From contig PTFA01000024.1 in NCBI GenBank assembly GCA_003342895.1, forward strand, positions 5,764,580 to 5,828,579: DNA of 64,000 nucleotides, given 5' to 3'. Position numbers and translations under genes: made by a program. The first letter of the stretch is position 1. Every line of letters starts with the position of its first letter. Below the pieces are notes generated by a model. It searched no databases. It was not told the origin of the DNA and was given only the letters and a program-made list of their open reading frames with translations. Below are positions 36,683 to 50,651 of this stretch, one piece after another. This DNA is from Casuarius casuarius. Its lineage: Eukaryota > Chordata > Aves > Casuariiformes > Casuariidae.

Positions 36683-39600
36683 GTTAGTCGAGATCTATTT
36701 TAATGACTTTTTTTTTCAATGAAAAAATGAAATTTTTAAGAAAAAAAATTTTTTTTACTGTTAAGAATGGTGATTGAATATAATGAGCTAAATAATGGCT
36801 CAGTTCAGACATTTTCACCTGAGAATAAAAGTGCAGTGCAAAACCAATATGTAAGAGCAGTTTACCTGACATTATCCTGGAGTAATCCCCCAGTCTAAAC
36901 TGTGATTTACACAGGGGCAGTTAATTTGTTACATGAGTTTTTCTTCTGCAGTAGCAAGGATCTTGCTAATAAGTGAAATGGAGGGGATAACCCCCCTCCC
37001 TCCTCTTCCAAAGAATTGTAAGTAGAATATGAAATACTCAGTTTTTTAGTCAGTCTGTCCAAAAGGTCACAGACCCGGAATACATATTGCTTTCAGTTTT
37101 TAACCTTCAACAGTGGCCTTTTGGAGATCTTTCCTCAGTCTAAAGCTTCAAATTTCCCAGCTCAGGAACTCTTCTCCTGCACAAGTTTTTATACTGCTCA
37201 TACTGAATTAAGTAGAATTACTTTGTTCTGCATTAGTTTAACCAAGAGGAGGATCAGTTTCTCATTTTAAAACTTCAAAACAGGAATTTGAAAAAGTCTC
37301 ATTCTGTTTATAGGCTACGTACTTCTTTTAGGCACCCGAAACACACTGTCATTTGACATTCTTACCTTTTCTTAACTGCATGGCAAAAGTTTGGGAAAGC
37401 ATCCTACTGTTTGCTAGTTTTCCCTCTTAGACTTGAAAAAATTTCCAATTCCTTTGATTTCTGCATCTTTTTGGAAGATGGTAATTAAGAAAGGTTTGGG
37501 TCTTCATCTTGGAACTTGTGATGTACTTGCGTCTAATTAGCACTGTGATCGAATCTGTCTTCTAGCTTCAGGCAATACGAATTAAGGATGAAACTGCAGC
37601 TGTCTTGTGTAATATATAGGTGCTGCACATGTAGATTTTATGCCACCCTGGTTGCATGGCAGCAGCACATTGTGTAGCTCCCGGGAGGTGGGGGTGACTG
37701 GGTGGGGAACACAGGTAAAGATCCCACACCCTTCAGACACCTTAGGGCTAAACCTGTTGTGCAGGCAATGAGTTTGCTTTAGGGCAAAAGTCCTTCATCT
37801 GCTAACATTGTGACATGGACTATTGCCCACTTGTTTTTGAAGTTGGTTTTAAATGTTAAGTAGGTTTCCTGTATTCAATTTATATACAATTAGATTCATG
37901 GGCCTCTAATTAAGGTAGTATCTTAAATATTAGAATTTAAAATGCCTCGTTTCAGTGTTTATGAATCAATCATAATGTTAACTAAGACTTGGCATATAAG
38001 AATGCAGTCATGGACAGCTTTGTAAACTTTTTTAAATCAGTCTGATCGTATTTGTTTTGTCATGCCAATATCATATGTATTCATAAGGCACCCATCTTTG
38101 TGGTACCTGGGTACACTTAACAGGACATAATTTGCTCCATTAACATTTCACATAAGAGGGATAAAACCATTTAATGACAGAGGATGAAGAGGGCTCTGGC
38201 TGGGTCATCTGAGACTTCAGGAATTTATAAGGCAGTTACTTGAAGAAAGGCTAGGCAAACATGTATGTCCAAAAATTCCTTCAAAGAGCCAGGTCACGTC
38301 TGGCAGCTGCACAGGTTTGCACGGTAGGAGGAGAATGATTCCCTGTGCCACTGTGGCAGCTGTCAAAAATAACTGTCTTTTCTAATAACTTTGCAGACTA
38401 TTTAGGGAGAACAAGAAAATGTAGAGAAAAACTGGACAGCTTGAAAAAATAGTCATGTGGATTTTAGGAGTAGACTTGCTCTTCTGTGCTTTGGGAGACA
38501 GAAAAAGGTATAAAGGGAACATGAAGTTTAAACCTACACAAGAAAAAAGACCATTTGTATAGTCACAAAAAAAGAAATTTAAGAATGGGTGTATTGGGAC
38601 CACTGTTGGGATGATCCTCTGTGTTTTGTACAAGCAGGGTTTCTTCAAGTTTGTGATGATAGTGAGAGCTGGCTTAAGGATATTTGGGTCGTGTTAGTTT
38701 TGAATTTATAAACTTAAAGCTTATGTATTTACTCGATAGAAATTATGATTTCCTCTGAAAGTGTTTTCCCTTGATCATTTTATGATCGTCAGCTGCTTTC
38801 ACCTGGAAATTAAATATTTGTTTTAAGTAGCTGGATAAATATTTTAAATTGCTTTTCCACTTTTCTTTCCTGTTTATTGTTAAGTGAGAAACGTGGTGCT
38901 GTTATGTTAGTTATTACATCCAGCCAATCCAAACTCGCTTTATCGCTTAGTGCCTTGCTTTGTAGTTTGTGATAGTTTATGTAAGGAACGAACTGCCTAA
39001 AATACTGTGCTTGTGTGGTAGGAAGCAAACCTTTTTGCTTTGCTTAAACTGTATGCTGAAAATCAGTTTTCACTTACCTTGCAATACAGTTTTCATATGT
39101 AATTCATGCTGTGGGTTGTCTTGGCTACTAACTGTGTCAAGGGCTGCTTTTTCATGGGGATTTTTGGGGCAAGCTAATTGGCTACATGCATACTTTAGTG
39201 TAGGGATTATTAATTTTTAATTAAGCTAATTCCACTTGACAAATAGACTTTTAGAGTCTTGTAATACCAGTGATACACTGCATGTTTGAGGATACTGTAT
39301 ATATTAGTGTAGTGTAATTTCAATTAACTGTTATTTACAGAAGAGAAAAATATTGACAATGTGTCATTCCATTTGTTTATAAGACACGTATATATTTCCC
39401 AAATCTGAATGCTTACACTAAATGCAGTCTTCACCGGATTCAGAAATTTATCACATTCTATATAGTCTGTTTTCCAAGTCTGTGTTTTGAGAGATGGTCT
39501 GTTCGTTCAATAGTCTCCTATTCTGGAAGAAAGGAGCCAGAAGAGTGCTAAGGTCATTAGTATGGTGGCTTAAACAGAGGTCACACCGCAGTTATGCATG

Positions 39601-40255
39601 GGTGCTACATGTTAGATGTGCCTGTAGTAGATGCTTGCAGAACAAAAAGATTAAAGGTGTGCTGCTGTTAGTCCCGCAATTGCACAAGCAGCTATGTTCA
39701 CAGCGTACAAATCACGTGCGCCCAGCTAAACGGAGGGCAAATTTGTCATCGGTGACTACCTACCTTGTGCTGAATCAGATCCTAAGAGTTTTAGTTTTCC
39801 ATTTCTGAGCGTGAGGCAATAATCTACATCATACCCTCAGATTTTGTGGATGTTACTAGTTGTTAGCTGGATAGGTCCATAAACCCATTTACATCGTAAA
39901 ATGAAAGTGAATAAATAAGTATCTCTTTTTACCTCTGCGTATTAGAATAAAGAAGAATAAAGATTTTTGTGGTTATAGTGAAAAAAAACTAGGAATAGTA
40001 AGATTTAATTCTCATCATACTCTGAATCGTTTTTAATGCATGTATTAAAAAAATCCATACTTTTTTTAAGCAAGCTTTTCTTACATTTTCTCTTTCTGTC
40101 TTTATGCAAAATGTTAAAATTATGTCTAGAATCAATTGTGTGTCCTTTTACTTCAGACTGTATTGTTAGTTACTATGTTAGATGAGTTTGGTAGCTGTGG
40201 GTTTATTCTTGAAAACTGTCTGGGAAGTTCTTAAAATGACAATTTTGTATTTTAG
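36683..40255. other. FANCC intron, about 3.6 kb
   Basis: AT-rich sequence without recognisable genes. A slightly GC-richer patch lies at about 37670 to 37760. Confidence 0.85.
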
Positions 40256-40331
40256 CATAAGTTTCCACTGAAAGCCTACTTCTCTCGCCATCACCAGCCT
40301 CTCGTAATAGCTTTGCTCAGACGACCTTTCA
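40256..40331 (+). CDS. FANCC: FANCC coding exon equivalent to human c.997-1072
   Basis: A 76-base exon, the human length, starting on a codon boundary and ending one base into a serine codon. It encodes HKFPLKAYFSRHHQPLVIA followed by LLRRPF. Human has [20 protein letters not shown] here, so conservation is moderate and the call rests partly on position, phase and splice sites. Acceptor TATTTTAG, donor GTAAGT. Confidence 0.92.
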
Positions 40332-41216
40332 GTAAGTTTCTTCATGAAATGTTTACAGCATTGACCTGCATTGTCTGTATGTCTTAAAATAACTTTAAAA
40401 GGGCCTAAGTCAAGATTTTGCCTGCAACTTAAATTTTGGCATTTCCTGAAAATTGGGCGTTTTAACTTTGCAATTTTTATAACATTCTTTTAATGTATCT
40501 TTTGTAGGCACGTGTCGTTATCGTGTAAGAATAATACAGCTATAACTTTAAAGAAAACTAAAACCGAGCTGGATAACAAGGGAGGAGTGTGTTATTTCTA
40601 GTATAAAAGCAGTGATGCTAGGAATTAAGACAAGTTACTGAGATCTGTAAAGATACTAAGTATTCTTATCTTGCAATACCGTTAATTGTCGTTATGAAAA
40701 TTCTGATAGGTGTATTACAAGAATTAGTGTGTTGCCTTGCTGTTTGTCTCTGCAAGTTTGAATTCATCGGGGCTTTTAGATTGCAAAATTAATTTTTTTA
40801 GGTCAAGAAACCACTACTTAAAGTAGTACAGCTCTTCATGAGCAACAATTTCTGCTCAGTGTAAGAGCATCCGAGAATGTTTTTCTACTGTTTATGTGCT
40901 AATACTGAGGTAGAATTCATACAAGGGTACATCAGCCTAATTTGAAGATAATACCTAGCTGTACCTCCTGATTTGGTGTTGTCGCTGAATTGTTCTAAGA
41001 AAATGCAGTAATAGTTATGGCTGAAAATTGGGAAATTTTAAAATGAAATTTTAAATGCTTTGTGAAAATGGAGTCACGTCATACAAATTTGAATGCTAGT
41101 TTAATATGGTTAATTTTGTTGTTTCAGTTCTGTTCCAGCTGAACCTTTGCACTTGAAAAAATGAAAAATCATTTTTCTTGAGATTTTTTTATTCTCCCTT
41201 CCTCCCTAATTGCCAG
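40332..41216. other. FANCC intron, 885 bases
   Basis: Ordinary AT-rich intron ending in a CT-rich tract and GCCAG. Confidence 0.88.
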
Positions 41217-41289
41217 GTACGCATTGCTCTCAGCACTTGAAACATATTTCGGAAATGCTCAAAACGTTAGTAGAAGATGAAAGCATTAG
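41217..41289 (+). CDS. FANCC: FANCC coding exon equivalent to human c.1073-1154, three codons shorter
   Basis: A 73-base exon against 82 in human, so three codons are missing but phase is kept. It encodes STHCSQHLKHISEMLKTLV then EDESI, and ends two bases into an arginine codon. The segment LKHISEMLKTLVED aligns with human LKHISELLREAVED. The acceptor is TAATTGCCAG and the donor GTAAGC. The shortening probably lies at one or both ends of the exon, since the helix in the middle aligns without gaps. Confidence 0.93.
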
Positions 41290-44200
41290 GTAAGCAATAT
41301 TATAGTCTCTTTTTTTTGTGCTTTGCGTCTGTTACTTTGTGGAAAATCACATACTTTGCAGTTGTTACTGGCCACATTTCTTCAAGTGTAATTTTCTTAA
41401 TATTCTCTAAATTCAGCCTTCTTTTAAAGATTAGGACTTAGATTACCTATAGAACTGAACTTTGTAGCACACGTAGACCTGACCAATAAGCCTCTCACAA
41501 AACACCATTTTGTAGTTTCACTTCAGCAAACAACTGAACTGTATCAAAGAAATGCTTACTTGCCTGCTCTTCCATTTTTCTCCTGAAAGTTTTCTGGATT
41601 AAATTTCTAATCCTGAGTTTTTCAAAATCATTACCGTGTCCAGAGAGGGTCCAATGCGAACAAGCCAGTGGGAACTTGTCCTGGGCATTGCCCTTGCTCT
41701 TTCCTTGTCTTCAGGACACAGAGCCACTGCAGCAGAAGCAGAGTCCTGAAGAAGCACTGTGAGGGGATGTACAGGGAGGTTTATCATGTGGGAAAAACTG
41801 AGTCCAAACTGTGGGCTGGAGGAAGGCGAGTTACCTTTGAGGATGCTGGTTGGAAACTTGGTCTGGCATTTCTCCATTTCTTTGGCATAACAAGAGAACT
41901 CTCCCTACCAGAAAAGCAGCTACTATTGGAAAAAGCCTGTAGGGAGCAGGATTGTTTATAAAGGAGATGGGATTGGCTTTCTGCAGGTTTGTGAAAACAT
42001 CCAAACTTCAAATCTCTTGATTTTTCATCAAGATACAACTGTTAGGCTATTTCGTAGTTTGTTATATTGCACTTTGAGGCGACACCCCCTGTTTCTGACC
42101 TTTTGTCTGTAGCTTTTTTTTTTGTCTAAATAGTTGTTATAATGAATGATAGTGTCTGTCTGCGTGAATTCTGCTTTGGTGATAGATGTTGTAGGAGTAT
42201 CTGAAAAGAATGAAAAAAGATATATCTTTGTCTCTTGCTGCCCTCTAATTCTTTCTTACCAGGTGTATGATGAGACCCTGAGTTGCCTAGAGTTTTGATA
42301 GGAATCTGCTTAGATCTGCTCCAAGAATGAGCTCTCCAAAGAATATTGAACAACTTTTAAACTCAAAAAAAGCCAATTTCATTTTGATTTAAAAACTGAA
42401 ACAGTTTAAATAGAAACATAGAGTGACCAGGTCAGATAGATTCACAGAACAAGACTCCCAGCTGTCACCTTTTTCATGGCATCCTGGAAGGCAGGTCCTC
42501 GTGTCCACACTTGGTTTCAGTTAACTCACGGAGAGGTTTTCTTGAGTAGTAGAAAAAAGTTTTTGCAGTTCCCTCCGAGGCCTGGCTGGCTACTACCTGC
42601 TTCTCAAACTTTCTGTTTGAGCTGCGGTTTGGTGCTATGTCTCGCGTGTTCTACTCTAAAGTCTGTCAAACGCTTTCTCCCTTGAAGCGTGACTAGTAGC
42701 TGACCCTGACTTCTTAAAGAACTGTAAGTCAAACATAGAACAAACAAATAAAACAAATATCATCCATCATGATGTGTTACAATAATACAAGCGTGTCTGT
42801 TCTTTTGTTGCTTAGCCCTTTCTTGGCTTATATTGCCTTTTCCCCCCTTCGGCCTTGATAGTACACCAGTTTGAATAGTACTGTACTTGCCAGAATATCC
42901 TCTTATTTCCTTTACAATTCATGCAGCAATTATGTTTCCTCTCAAATCCCTCTCTGTTACAAAGAGAATGGATCTGGCTTAAGTTTTTAAAAAAACTAAT
43001 ATCCATGAGGAACTGTATTTCATTTGTCTTTTATTGATTTATTCCTAATTCTGTATCCTTTTTACTTAATAAGATTAACAGAGGAGCAAAAAATTACTCC
43101 AGTACAGCATATCTTATTGTCTGTTATAATGAGTGCTTTTTGTTTATACAGCCTTTTTTTTTTTGGTGCTGTCATTTTATACTAAGTATTAAGTCTTACA
43201 GCAGAGTGCTCTCTGTGCATTGCTAATACACATATTGCCTCTCTACCATTTTTTATTATTATGTGTAGTCATGTCAATAAACAGTAAATGTTACATGGCA
43301 TTATAAAATAGAAATCAACTGAGGTAAGTTTACAAAGGAAAAAATATCCCAGGAAAACTGCAGGACCACTTTTGGTAATAGTGGCAGAGTGGCTGACGTA
43401 GTTGCTACTACAGAGTGAGCAGAGACTGTGGTGGGAACAGAGGTGGACAGGATGCGCCTCCAAACCAGGCACTGGTTCGGGATGGTAGAGCAGTTGCAGT
43501 GGGTGGTGAGTGCAGTGGTGCCTTGACTGTCTAGGCAAGAATAAGATTCTAGTCTGTTGAGCACATGTTAAAGTCATTTTAATGCTTCAAGTTTAAGGAT
43601 ATGTATTTACCCTTTGAGCTATCAACACTTCCAATTGTAAATACTGTCTGTATTACCCTTAGTAAAGCTATCAGTTCTTAGTAATTAGCTTTTAATTAAA
43701 TTTCTTGTGTGACTGTAAATCTCTGAGACCTTGCCTGTCCACTTAAGTTGTCATAACATTGAATTATGGTCAGATAAGTAAATAGATTATTTTGCTGAGG
43801 GGAAGGCTATTGTCCTAGATTACATTTGTATGTTTTTTCAAAGGTTTTTAATGTTACTTTTCCAGATTCTAATGTCTTCAAAGACTCTGTCAGTGTTGAG
43901 CCTGTTCCTTTATCTAAGCAATTTTAGTCTCACATTTCGCCACACATCTCCTGTTGTTCCCTGGAGTCAGAAATGGGCTGCTACCCATGCTAAAGCTGTG
44001 ATGTCAACAACAGTGACTTCTACAGCAGTCACATCAGTACTGTATTTTCCAGCCCATCCTATGCCAAACTCTTATGTCTGATGTCAGTGACCACGCTGTT
44101 AGTGACCATGCTTATCCAAAAATATTAATGTGGTGGACCTGTGTCCTAGGAATGGGATTTTGAGACCCCAGGATAGTGTGACATATAGACATTATGATTT

Positions 44201-45312
44201 ACAATAGCGATAATTTGGGGGCATCTGTAGAAGACATGTCTGAACAGTATACTACTGCCAGGTGTAGAATATTATCTGCACTCATCATACCTTCAGCTGT
44301 AAAAGCCGGCCCTCCCACCTCTTCAGAAAGTCTAAAAGATAAAGTGGTTTATTCCAACTGTCATATTGTCACATTGTCCAGATGAGGTGCTTGTGTGAGA
44401 CAACTTCATCAACTCCTGAAATTTCGAAAATCTCTGAGTTCCCTGGGAAGGGTGGCACAGCAGCTCTTGGAATCCCCAGGAACAAAACAGAAGAAAAATC
44501 TCTGATTTTTTTGACCTAACAAGTTATTAGGACTACCCATTCTTGGTTCTTAGTCTCCTTGCTTCCTTCCTCCCTTCCAGAAGCAATCTGTTTGACTTTT
44601 TACTCGTGGGAGGCCTATCATTACTTTGGATTTCCTCATTATTTCTCTTCTCTTAAGTCTTCAGTTGGATCAGCTATGGTGAAAATAATCTATCTTAATT
44701 TCAGATGAGTACATACAAGGGAGTGCAGAGATTAGCTGTGGTCCTTTCTGACCTTTCTTTTCCTTCCTGCAATAACTGAGATTGTAAATATCTTCCAAAT
44801 TCTCATTAAAGAGGATCAGAATTTTAAAAGTCAGGAGATAATTGATAATATCCTTAAAAACTTGCATTTAGTCCACTTCCTCCTGAATTACCAAAAGCAT
44901 ATGCTCTTAAACAGAAAAGAAACTGCAAAGCGATATAAGCCAATAGTATGTTAGAATAGTTTTTAAGATAGAATTTAAAGTTTTAAAAATCCTTAAACTG
45001 GAGAGTATAAATTGTAAAATTTAATTTTAAGATGTATATTTCAGTACAAAATATTTTGTCACTGCTATTTATTGGAAGTATAGATACTTTGCTCAACAAA
45101 GTTAACTTTTTAATAACATTGGCGTATGTTTTCTTTGGTCTTTACTGCCAGTAATACAGTGCATGAGTACCTGCTTAAGTGGTAAGGCAGTATCTGCTGA
45201 AGAAGAGTTTAACAATCATATTTAATGCCAACGCCCTTTGTAATTAACTTAAGACATTTTAAAATTTTTAATAACAAGAAATACTTAAGTGTCTTTATTT
45301 TTTTTTTTCCAG
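41290..45312. other. FANCC intron, about 4.0 kb
   Basis: Contains a moderately GC-richer part (41640 to 42000) with overlapping open frames on both strands, and another at 43380 to 43540. No product is recognised in either. The intron ends with a long T tract before the acceptor at 45312. Confidence 0.85.
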
Positions 45313-45484
45313 ATCTTTTGTTGACCTTTTTGAAATCTGGTTTTTGATTGCCCGCTTTGGAGAATGGCTGGATATTGCGGCAGAACAATTACTGAAGGCC
45401 TCTGCAGAACCAGATGCTTTGCTGTGGCTGCTGGCATTTTACTACAGTCCTCAGAATGAAAATCAGCAAAGGACTCAAACAATG
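45313..45484 (+). CDS. FANCC: FANCC coding exon equivalent to human c.1155-1329
   Basis: A 172-base exon, one codon shorter than the human 175. It encodes SFVDLFEIWFLIARFGEWL, DIAAEQLLKASAEPDALL and WLLAFYYSPQNENQQRTQTM. The block ALLWLLAFYY is identical to human, and AEQLL with SAEP is shared as well. The exon completes an arginine codon at its start and ends on a codon boundary after ATG. The donor is GTGGGT, weaker than consensus. The downstream intron stays open in this frame to 45637. It lies in the C-terminal half, the part of FANCC reported to contact FANCE. Confidence 0.97.
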
Positions 45485-48400
45485 GTGGGTAGTGTAGCAA
45501 TAGTAATCAGCAGTAAGCAGACAACAGCCTGCTTATATCTGATTGCTATACAACCAACTGTACACTCAAGAAAAAAAAGGTATTGGTTTTGCAAGGTCTC
45601 ATGGGAATTGTGCTGCAGCGAAGTAGTTCAAGGATAATTTTTGTGTGGATTTTCTTGCTAGTGACATTTAGAAAGCTTTTTTTCTTTCCTTTTTTTTTTT
45701 TTTTTGAGGATATTATATAGACTTTTTGGCAGTCTTTTAAATAACTCAGCTGCTTCTAATCAGAAAATAAGCTGATCAAGGACTGTATTTTTGAAATCTG
45801 TGAAGAAGAATTCAGCATCCTCTGAGAAGGAAACACTTGCAAGAGGAAATCATAAGAGCAGCAGTAGAAGCAGCACTGAATCCCAACCACACCTATCTAT
45901 TCTGATTTCTCTTATATCTCTCATCACTGAATTTTTGGCACGTGTGAGATTGTAACAAGCATGTTATGTTCCCATGTGTTAAGTTTCTAACAGAATGCAG
46001 CAATGTTCTAACCATACTCCCTGTTGCAGGAAAAGGGGTGTGTGTCTGTGTATACATGCATATGCATGAAAATCTTTAATTTAGACCTGTTATGCAAGTT
46101 TGAACTAGCCTGGGGAATCTGTTCTTCAAAGCTCAGATTCAAAATCTGGCTGCAGTATCTCTAGTTTTCCTTAATTTTAAAACTGATACTTGTTGCTTTA
46201 AAAATGCAGCGCAATATGCTATACTATTAAAACCCCATGCTTTCATTTTACATCCAATGCTCCACGTATTACAGTGTTTTGCAGTCTTTCATTTCCTTCC
46301 CTTCCTCCTCCTCCTCCCAAAAATTTGGCACTACAAATGCAAGCTCCCATTCCAATCACTTTTTATTTTTTTTCTCTTGAAGTTCTCATACTCCTCTAGG
46401 ATGGAGAGAGTTTGTATGCGTGGGGGTGGAATGTTGGCTGGGAAAGGTTAGGCTAGAGCTACAGTGGGGTGAAGAAACTAGAGTTTTAAAATGCAGTTTT
46501 GGGGAAGGAGGCAAGACCAAAGCAAGAAACACGAGCAAATGAAACCAGAAGACTAGGTGTTGAGATCCATATATATAGAGCATTGTTCTGTCTCCAGCAC
46601 TACAAAATGAAATCACATTGTCCCAAATCTAGTCATCTCCCTGTGTGTCCCCTATGTTATTTATCAGTTTGTTATTCTCAGTAATAATGCATGACAAACA
46701 TGAGAGAGAGAAAAGCTTTTCCACTGAGAGCCCACGCAATTACTCATCTATTCCCAGAGGTCTAATATTTCAGTTCAGTAAGATTCTTTTATTTAGAGTT
46801 ATTTGCAGCGAAAAAGATTTGTTTTTTCTACATATCAGGCTACTTGAAAAGAATTCCCACAGTAGATGCAAAGCTTCTGCCTTTTAGTTAGCCATCTGCT
46901 TTACTCTGCATTATGCTTGATGAAGTTGTCAAGAAAATGTCCTTTGGCAGGTTAGCTTTCAGTGGAGGTTATGGGCATATAGGCTGTGCTACCTAAGAGC
47001 CCTGTCAAACAGAGCGGTTCCCTCCCCACCTGTTGCACCTTTCACTGCTTAAAGATTACCACTTCTGACCTGCTGATCTCCAGTTTAGCTGTAAACAGGG
47101 GCAGGAAGATGGGATGGGAACTTCTGGCAGAGACCAAGCTCGGGGGGACTCTTCACCCAGTGTATTTTCATCTGGGAAGGTGTGTGCTCATGACTTAAGA
47201 TGTTGAGTTTCTGTCACTTGTTTTAGGTAGCAGCTTAGATATGAGCAAGAGTGGAATACTGAGGGCTAAAATGATTTAAAGAAGAAAAAGGCTACTTCTG
47301 CTGTATACTAGAGTTCACTCAGATGTGCAGGCCTGTTTGAATGTTCTGCTTCTCGCTGTTTTATTGATCTGTTTAAGTTCTTTCATACATTTAGATCCTG
47401 TAACGTTGAAGAAAAAAGGTTGGAGGTTGGTCATGATAACTTTGGCACTAAGAGGGAGTCTCTTAGGATACCTGAGTCTGTGGAGCAGGTCCTGCTAGCT
47501 AAAAATCTCCCATCACTGGCACATGGGATGGAGGCACACCAAGAATGGGATGCATGCAGGGATAAAGGATCTTGAGGAATTCCAGTTACCTTACTTTAGG
47601 TTCTGGTATGATTTGCTACCCCCTATGTCATTTTGAACATAATTCACTTCTAGAATAGCAGCTTTTCCAGACTATTTCATAGGGAAATGATAATGGAGGA
47701 GGGATGAGAAAAGCAAGGTCAGGTAAATGACTAAAGAAATAGCCCTAATGAACATGGTTGATAAACATGGTGTCCTTTTCCTTTGGGTCGGCAGTGGTAT
47801 ATTTTTCCATTGTCCTTACAATTACTGGCTGCTTTTTAAAAATTTTACCAGTTTATTTAGTTTATTTTTAATATAGTGAGCAAAATTATTGTTAGCGTTT
47901 TTTTGCAATACTTGCTTATAGTTCTTTTTCTATTGTGTAGGTGCCAAAATCTTCTGTTTTCTACTCCTAATAAAAATGAGTTTGTATTGGCTAACTCAAA
48001 AGGTAAAAACATAAGTTGCAAACAACACAGGAAGATGGAAAAAACTGCATTTTTATCAGAACATTTTATCAGCTGAGGTCAGGTTGCATGGGGATTTAAT
48101 TGATTTGTAGCAGCAATATTGAAGTGAGCCCTTGAGGAGCCTCTGTTCTTTTTCTCACAATGCAAAAATCTGACAATGTTCTGCTGAGGGATTTTCTCCA
48201 TTTCCTTTTATTATTAAAAAAGGTCAAATCCTGGCTTGATGCCCTGCCTGCTTAGTTTGCAAGACCAAAGAAAGTTAAAAAATCCATTCTATCCACTTAT
48301 GTGTGTGTGAATCAGTATAAAAGAAAAGTGTACTGCCCTTCCTTCCCTGTTCTCCCTGCTGCTTAAATTCAGACCCTTTTCATGTTTGGGTAGTTTTTGC

Positions 48401-48504
48401 CAAGGATTCAGTTTCCTGTTAGTGAATAAATTCAAAGGAAAAATACCACAGATATGACCTTTACTCTTCTCTGATCCTGTGTCCTTTGAAATTTTTCCCT
48501 ACAG
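45485..48504. other. FANCC intron, about 3.0 kb
   Basis: The reading frame of the preceding exon continues without a stop to 45637. A T16 run lies at 45690 to 45705. Otherwise AT-rich with no gene seen. Confidence 0.85.
45690..45705. repeat. Poly(T) run of 16
   Basis: Sixteen T following a T- and C-rich stretch (TTTTTTTCTTTCC) inside a FANCC intron. Confidence 0.9.
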
Positions 48505-48702
48505 GTAGAAGCTCGAGGAGTCTACGATCAGCTTGTGATGCTCTTCAGTTGTACAGTCCTCTCTGTCAAAGATCTGCAGGCTGCTGTACACAAAACAGAT
48601 ACAAAGCAAAGTTGTACTCAGCATCTTACAACACATCTTCTTATCAGCTTTTTACTTTTTTCTTCTGGTGGACATATGATTGCACAGGAATTTATTTCCC
48701 GT
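48505..48702 (+). CDS. FANCC: FANCC coding exon equivalent to human c.1330-1533
   Basis: A 198-base exon in phase 0 at both ends, against 204 in human, so two codons shorter. It encodes VEARGVYDQLVMLFSCTVLS, VKDLQAAVHKTDTKQSC and then TQHLTTHLLISFLLFSSGG and HMIAQEFISR. SAQDLQTV and LLLNFLLWAPGGHTIA are the matching human segments. The acceptor is CCCTACAG and the donor GTAAGT. A second open frame overlaps this exon but shows no homology. Confidence 0.96.
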
Positions 48703-50651
48703 GTAAGTGTTACTTCCTTTGTTCAGTTTAAGTAAAATACCTTTTTCTTAGAATTCTGGATTTAAGTTCCTACCTCTTAAGAAAGAAAATACCTAACAGA
48801 GTGTTAAAGATGATTGTAAGTACAGCAACTATATCTAACCTGTTACGTCTCAGTTGTAGCTGCAATCAAAATATTTTCCTTCTTGACACTGCTTTCAGAG
48901 GATCCAACTGAAAAGGTTGCTGTCCTGACTATAGAGCTGCAGAAATACTCTGACTAGTAGCTTGCAGTTAAGAGATACCTGCAGTTCATTTGCACTTGGC
49001 GTCGATACCATGTGCAAACATTTTGCTTTCCCCAATTATCAGTCCCTCCCTTAATTATCCAGCAACTGCAGAGGTAATCCAACTGTCCGCTTTCCATTTT
49101 CCATTATGTAAGCAGATAGTTAATAAGTGTTAGCACTGAAGAGGCAGGTGTTTGGTGCTTAAGGAAACTAGAAGGGAGAATGGTGTAATAATTGAGAGAA
49201 AAAAGAATGAGGACCTGAGAGGATGTCACTTTTGGGGTAAAAAAATCTGAAGAGCAAAAGAGTAAAAGGTTGGATGTGTGCTACAATATTTTGCTATTTT
49301 TGATGACAGCCTTCAGATATTTTGGCACGAGCAGTGAAATGCTTGTATCTCCCAAGATGAATGGTGCTATGTGCGTATAAGATTAGAAATTTCTTCCTAT
49401 CTGGTTGTAAAAACATCTTTTAAGAAGTTCAGGTATCCTATGGAAGCAGGTTCAGGGCCATGGTATGGTTTTAGCACTTCAGAAGTTCTTCCTTTCAGTA
49501 GCAGTGATCTACATTTCTTCTATTCTGTATAGGGTATATGTCATGTATAAGGAGTCTGGTTCTATGACATGGGAAACTGAAAAACTATTTTGGTTGTTAT
49601 TCCTTCTGGCTGACCAAACAGACAGCATTTCTGCATGTAAGAAGGGCTAAGATATTTCAATCATCTTAGATGTGAGTTCAGAAATGGTCAACTCCTCCTA
49701 AGCATAAGAATGTAATATTTTAAAATCAGGATTTTTCTTTGTATTCTCCCAATCTGCTGTTGCTAGTATTTCTCTTTTGAGGAGTATGGCTGTTGAGCAA
49801 GCAGCTATGCTGTAGTATACTAGTCTGCTGCTGTAACCTATTAAGGAAGACTGGAGGGAAGTTCTTTTTTCTTTGTAGAAAGCAGCATAAATGGATTTTA
49901 AATCTATCTGAATATTCCTCAATACAGGCAGGTCATGAGCTGGTGTAGGACAGAGTATGTCAATCTGTTTTATTTTGACTGTATCTCTGGAAGCTTTAAT
50001 GTGTAGCTAGGATCTCCAGGGTGATTTGAAGGTGTGAAGGCAGTATGTGAAAGGCAATGGAATTGGGATGCGTGGCAGTGGTAAGCACAGTAAAATTTGG
50101 GATTAATAGATTAGCAGATACATGGAAGAAAGCCACTCCTGATCTGCAAAAGTGGCACCTAATAGTCTTTTCCTGGAACTTTGTTATGCTTCTCCATCTT
50201 TCTTGGGGGGGGATATTTTTTACTTCTGAAAACTTTAGAGAAGCTTTTTTCACATGGCTACCTAAACCCAGCAAGACCTTAACATATTTCTAAGGAGCTG
50301 ACTCCTACGTGGTTGCATTGTCTGTCTGCTAATGTTTCCTTTAAAAGCTTTTGAACCTCTTGATTTCTTTCAGCTAAATTTGAGAGACATTAGAGATCTC
50401 AAAGGTGCTCAGTTTCTTCAAGATGCATAAAAAGAGAGTACTTGGGTAGAAGGCAAAATTTTGTGCCTGAACTCGACTATTATTAGATATCAGAGCACCT
50501 AATGTGTGTTCAGTGGTGAGAGACAAGTCTGGGGGCTTCTGTGGTTTGGTTGCTAGTATCAATATAAAATAATCAGTACTTCAGTGCAGGATCAGAGTTT
50601 GCATTTAGCAACATAATTAAATTATTTCCCTTCTTCTCTGTTTTCCTTCAG
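48703..50651. other. FANCC intron, about 1.9 kb (last intron)
   Basis: AT-rich, no gene recognised. It ends with a CT-rich tract and TTCAG. Confidence 0.88.

Noticed and set aside
41599..42038. Overlapping open frames on both strands in a GC-richer part of a FANCC intron
   Set aside because: No homology recognised, and frames on opposite strands cannot be separated by any coding signal.
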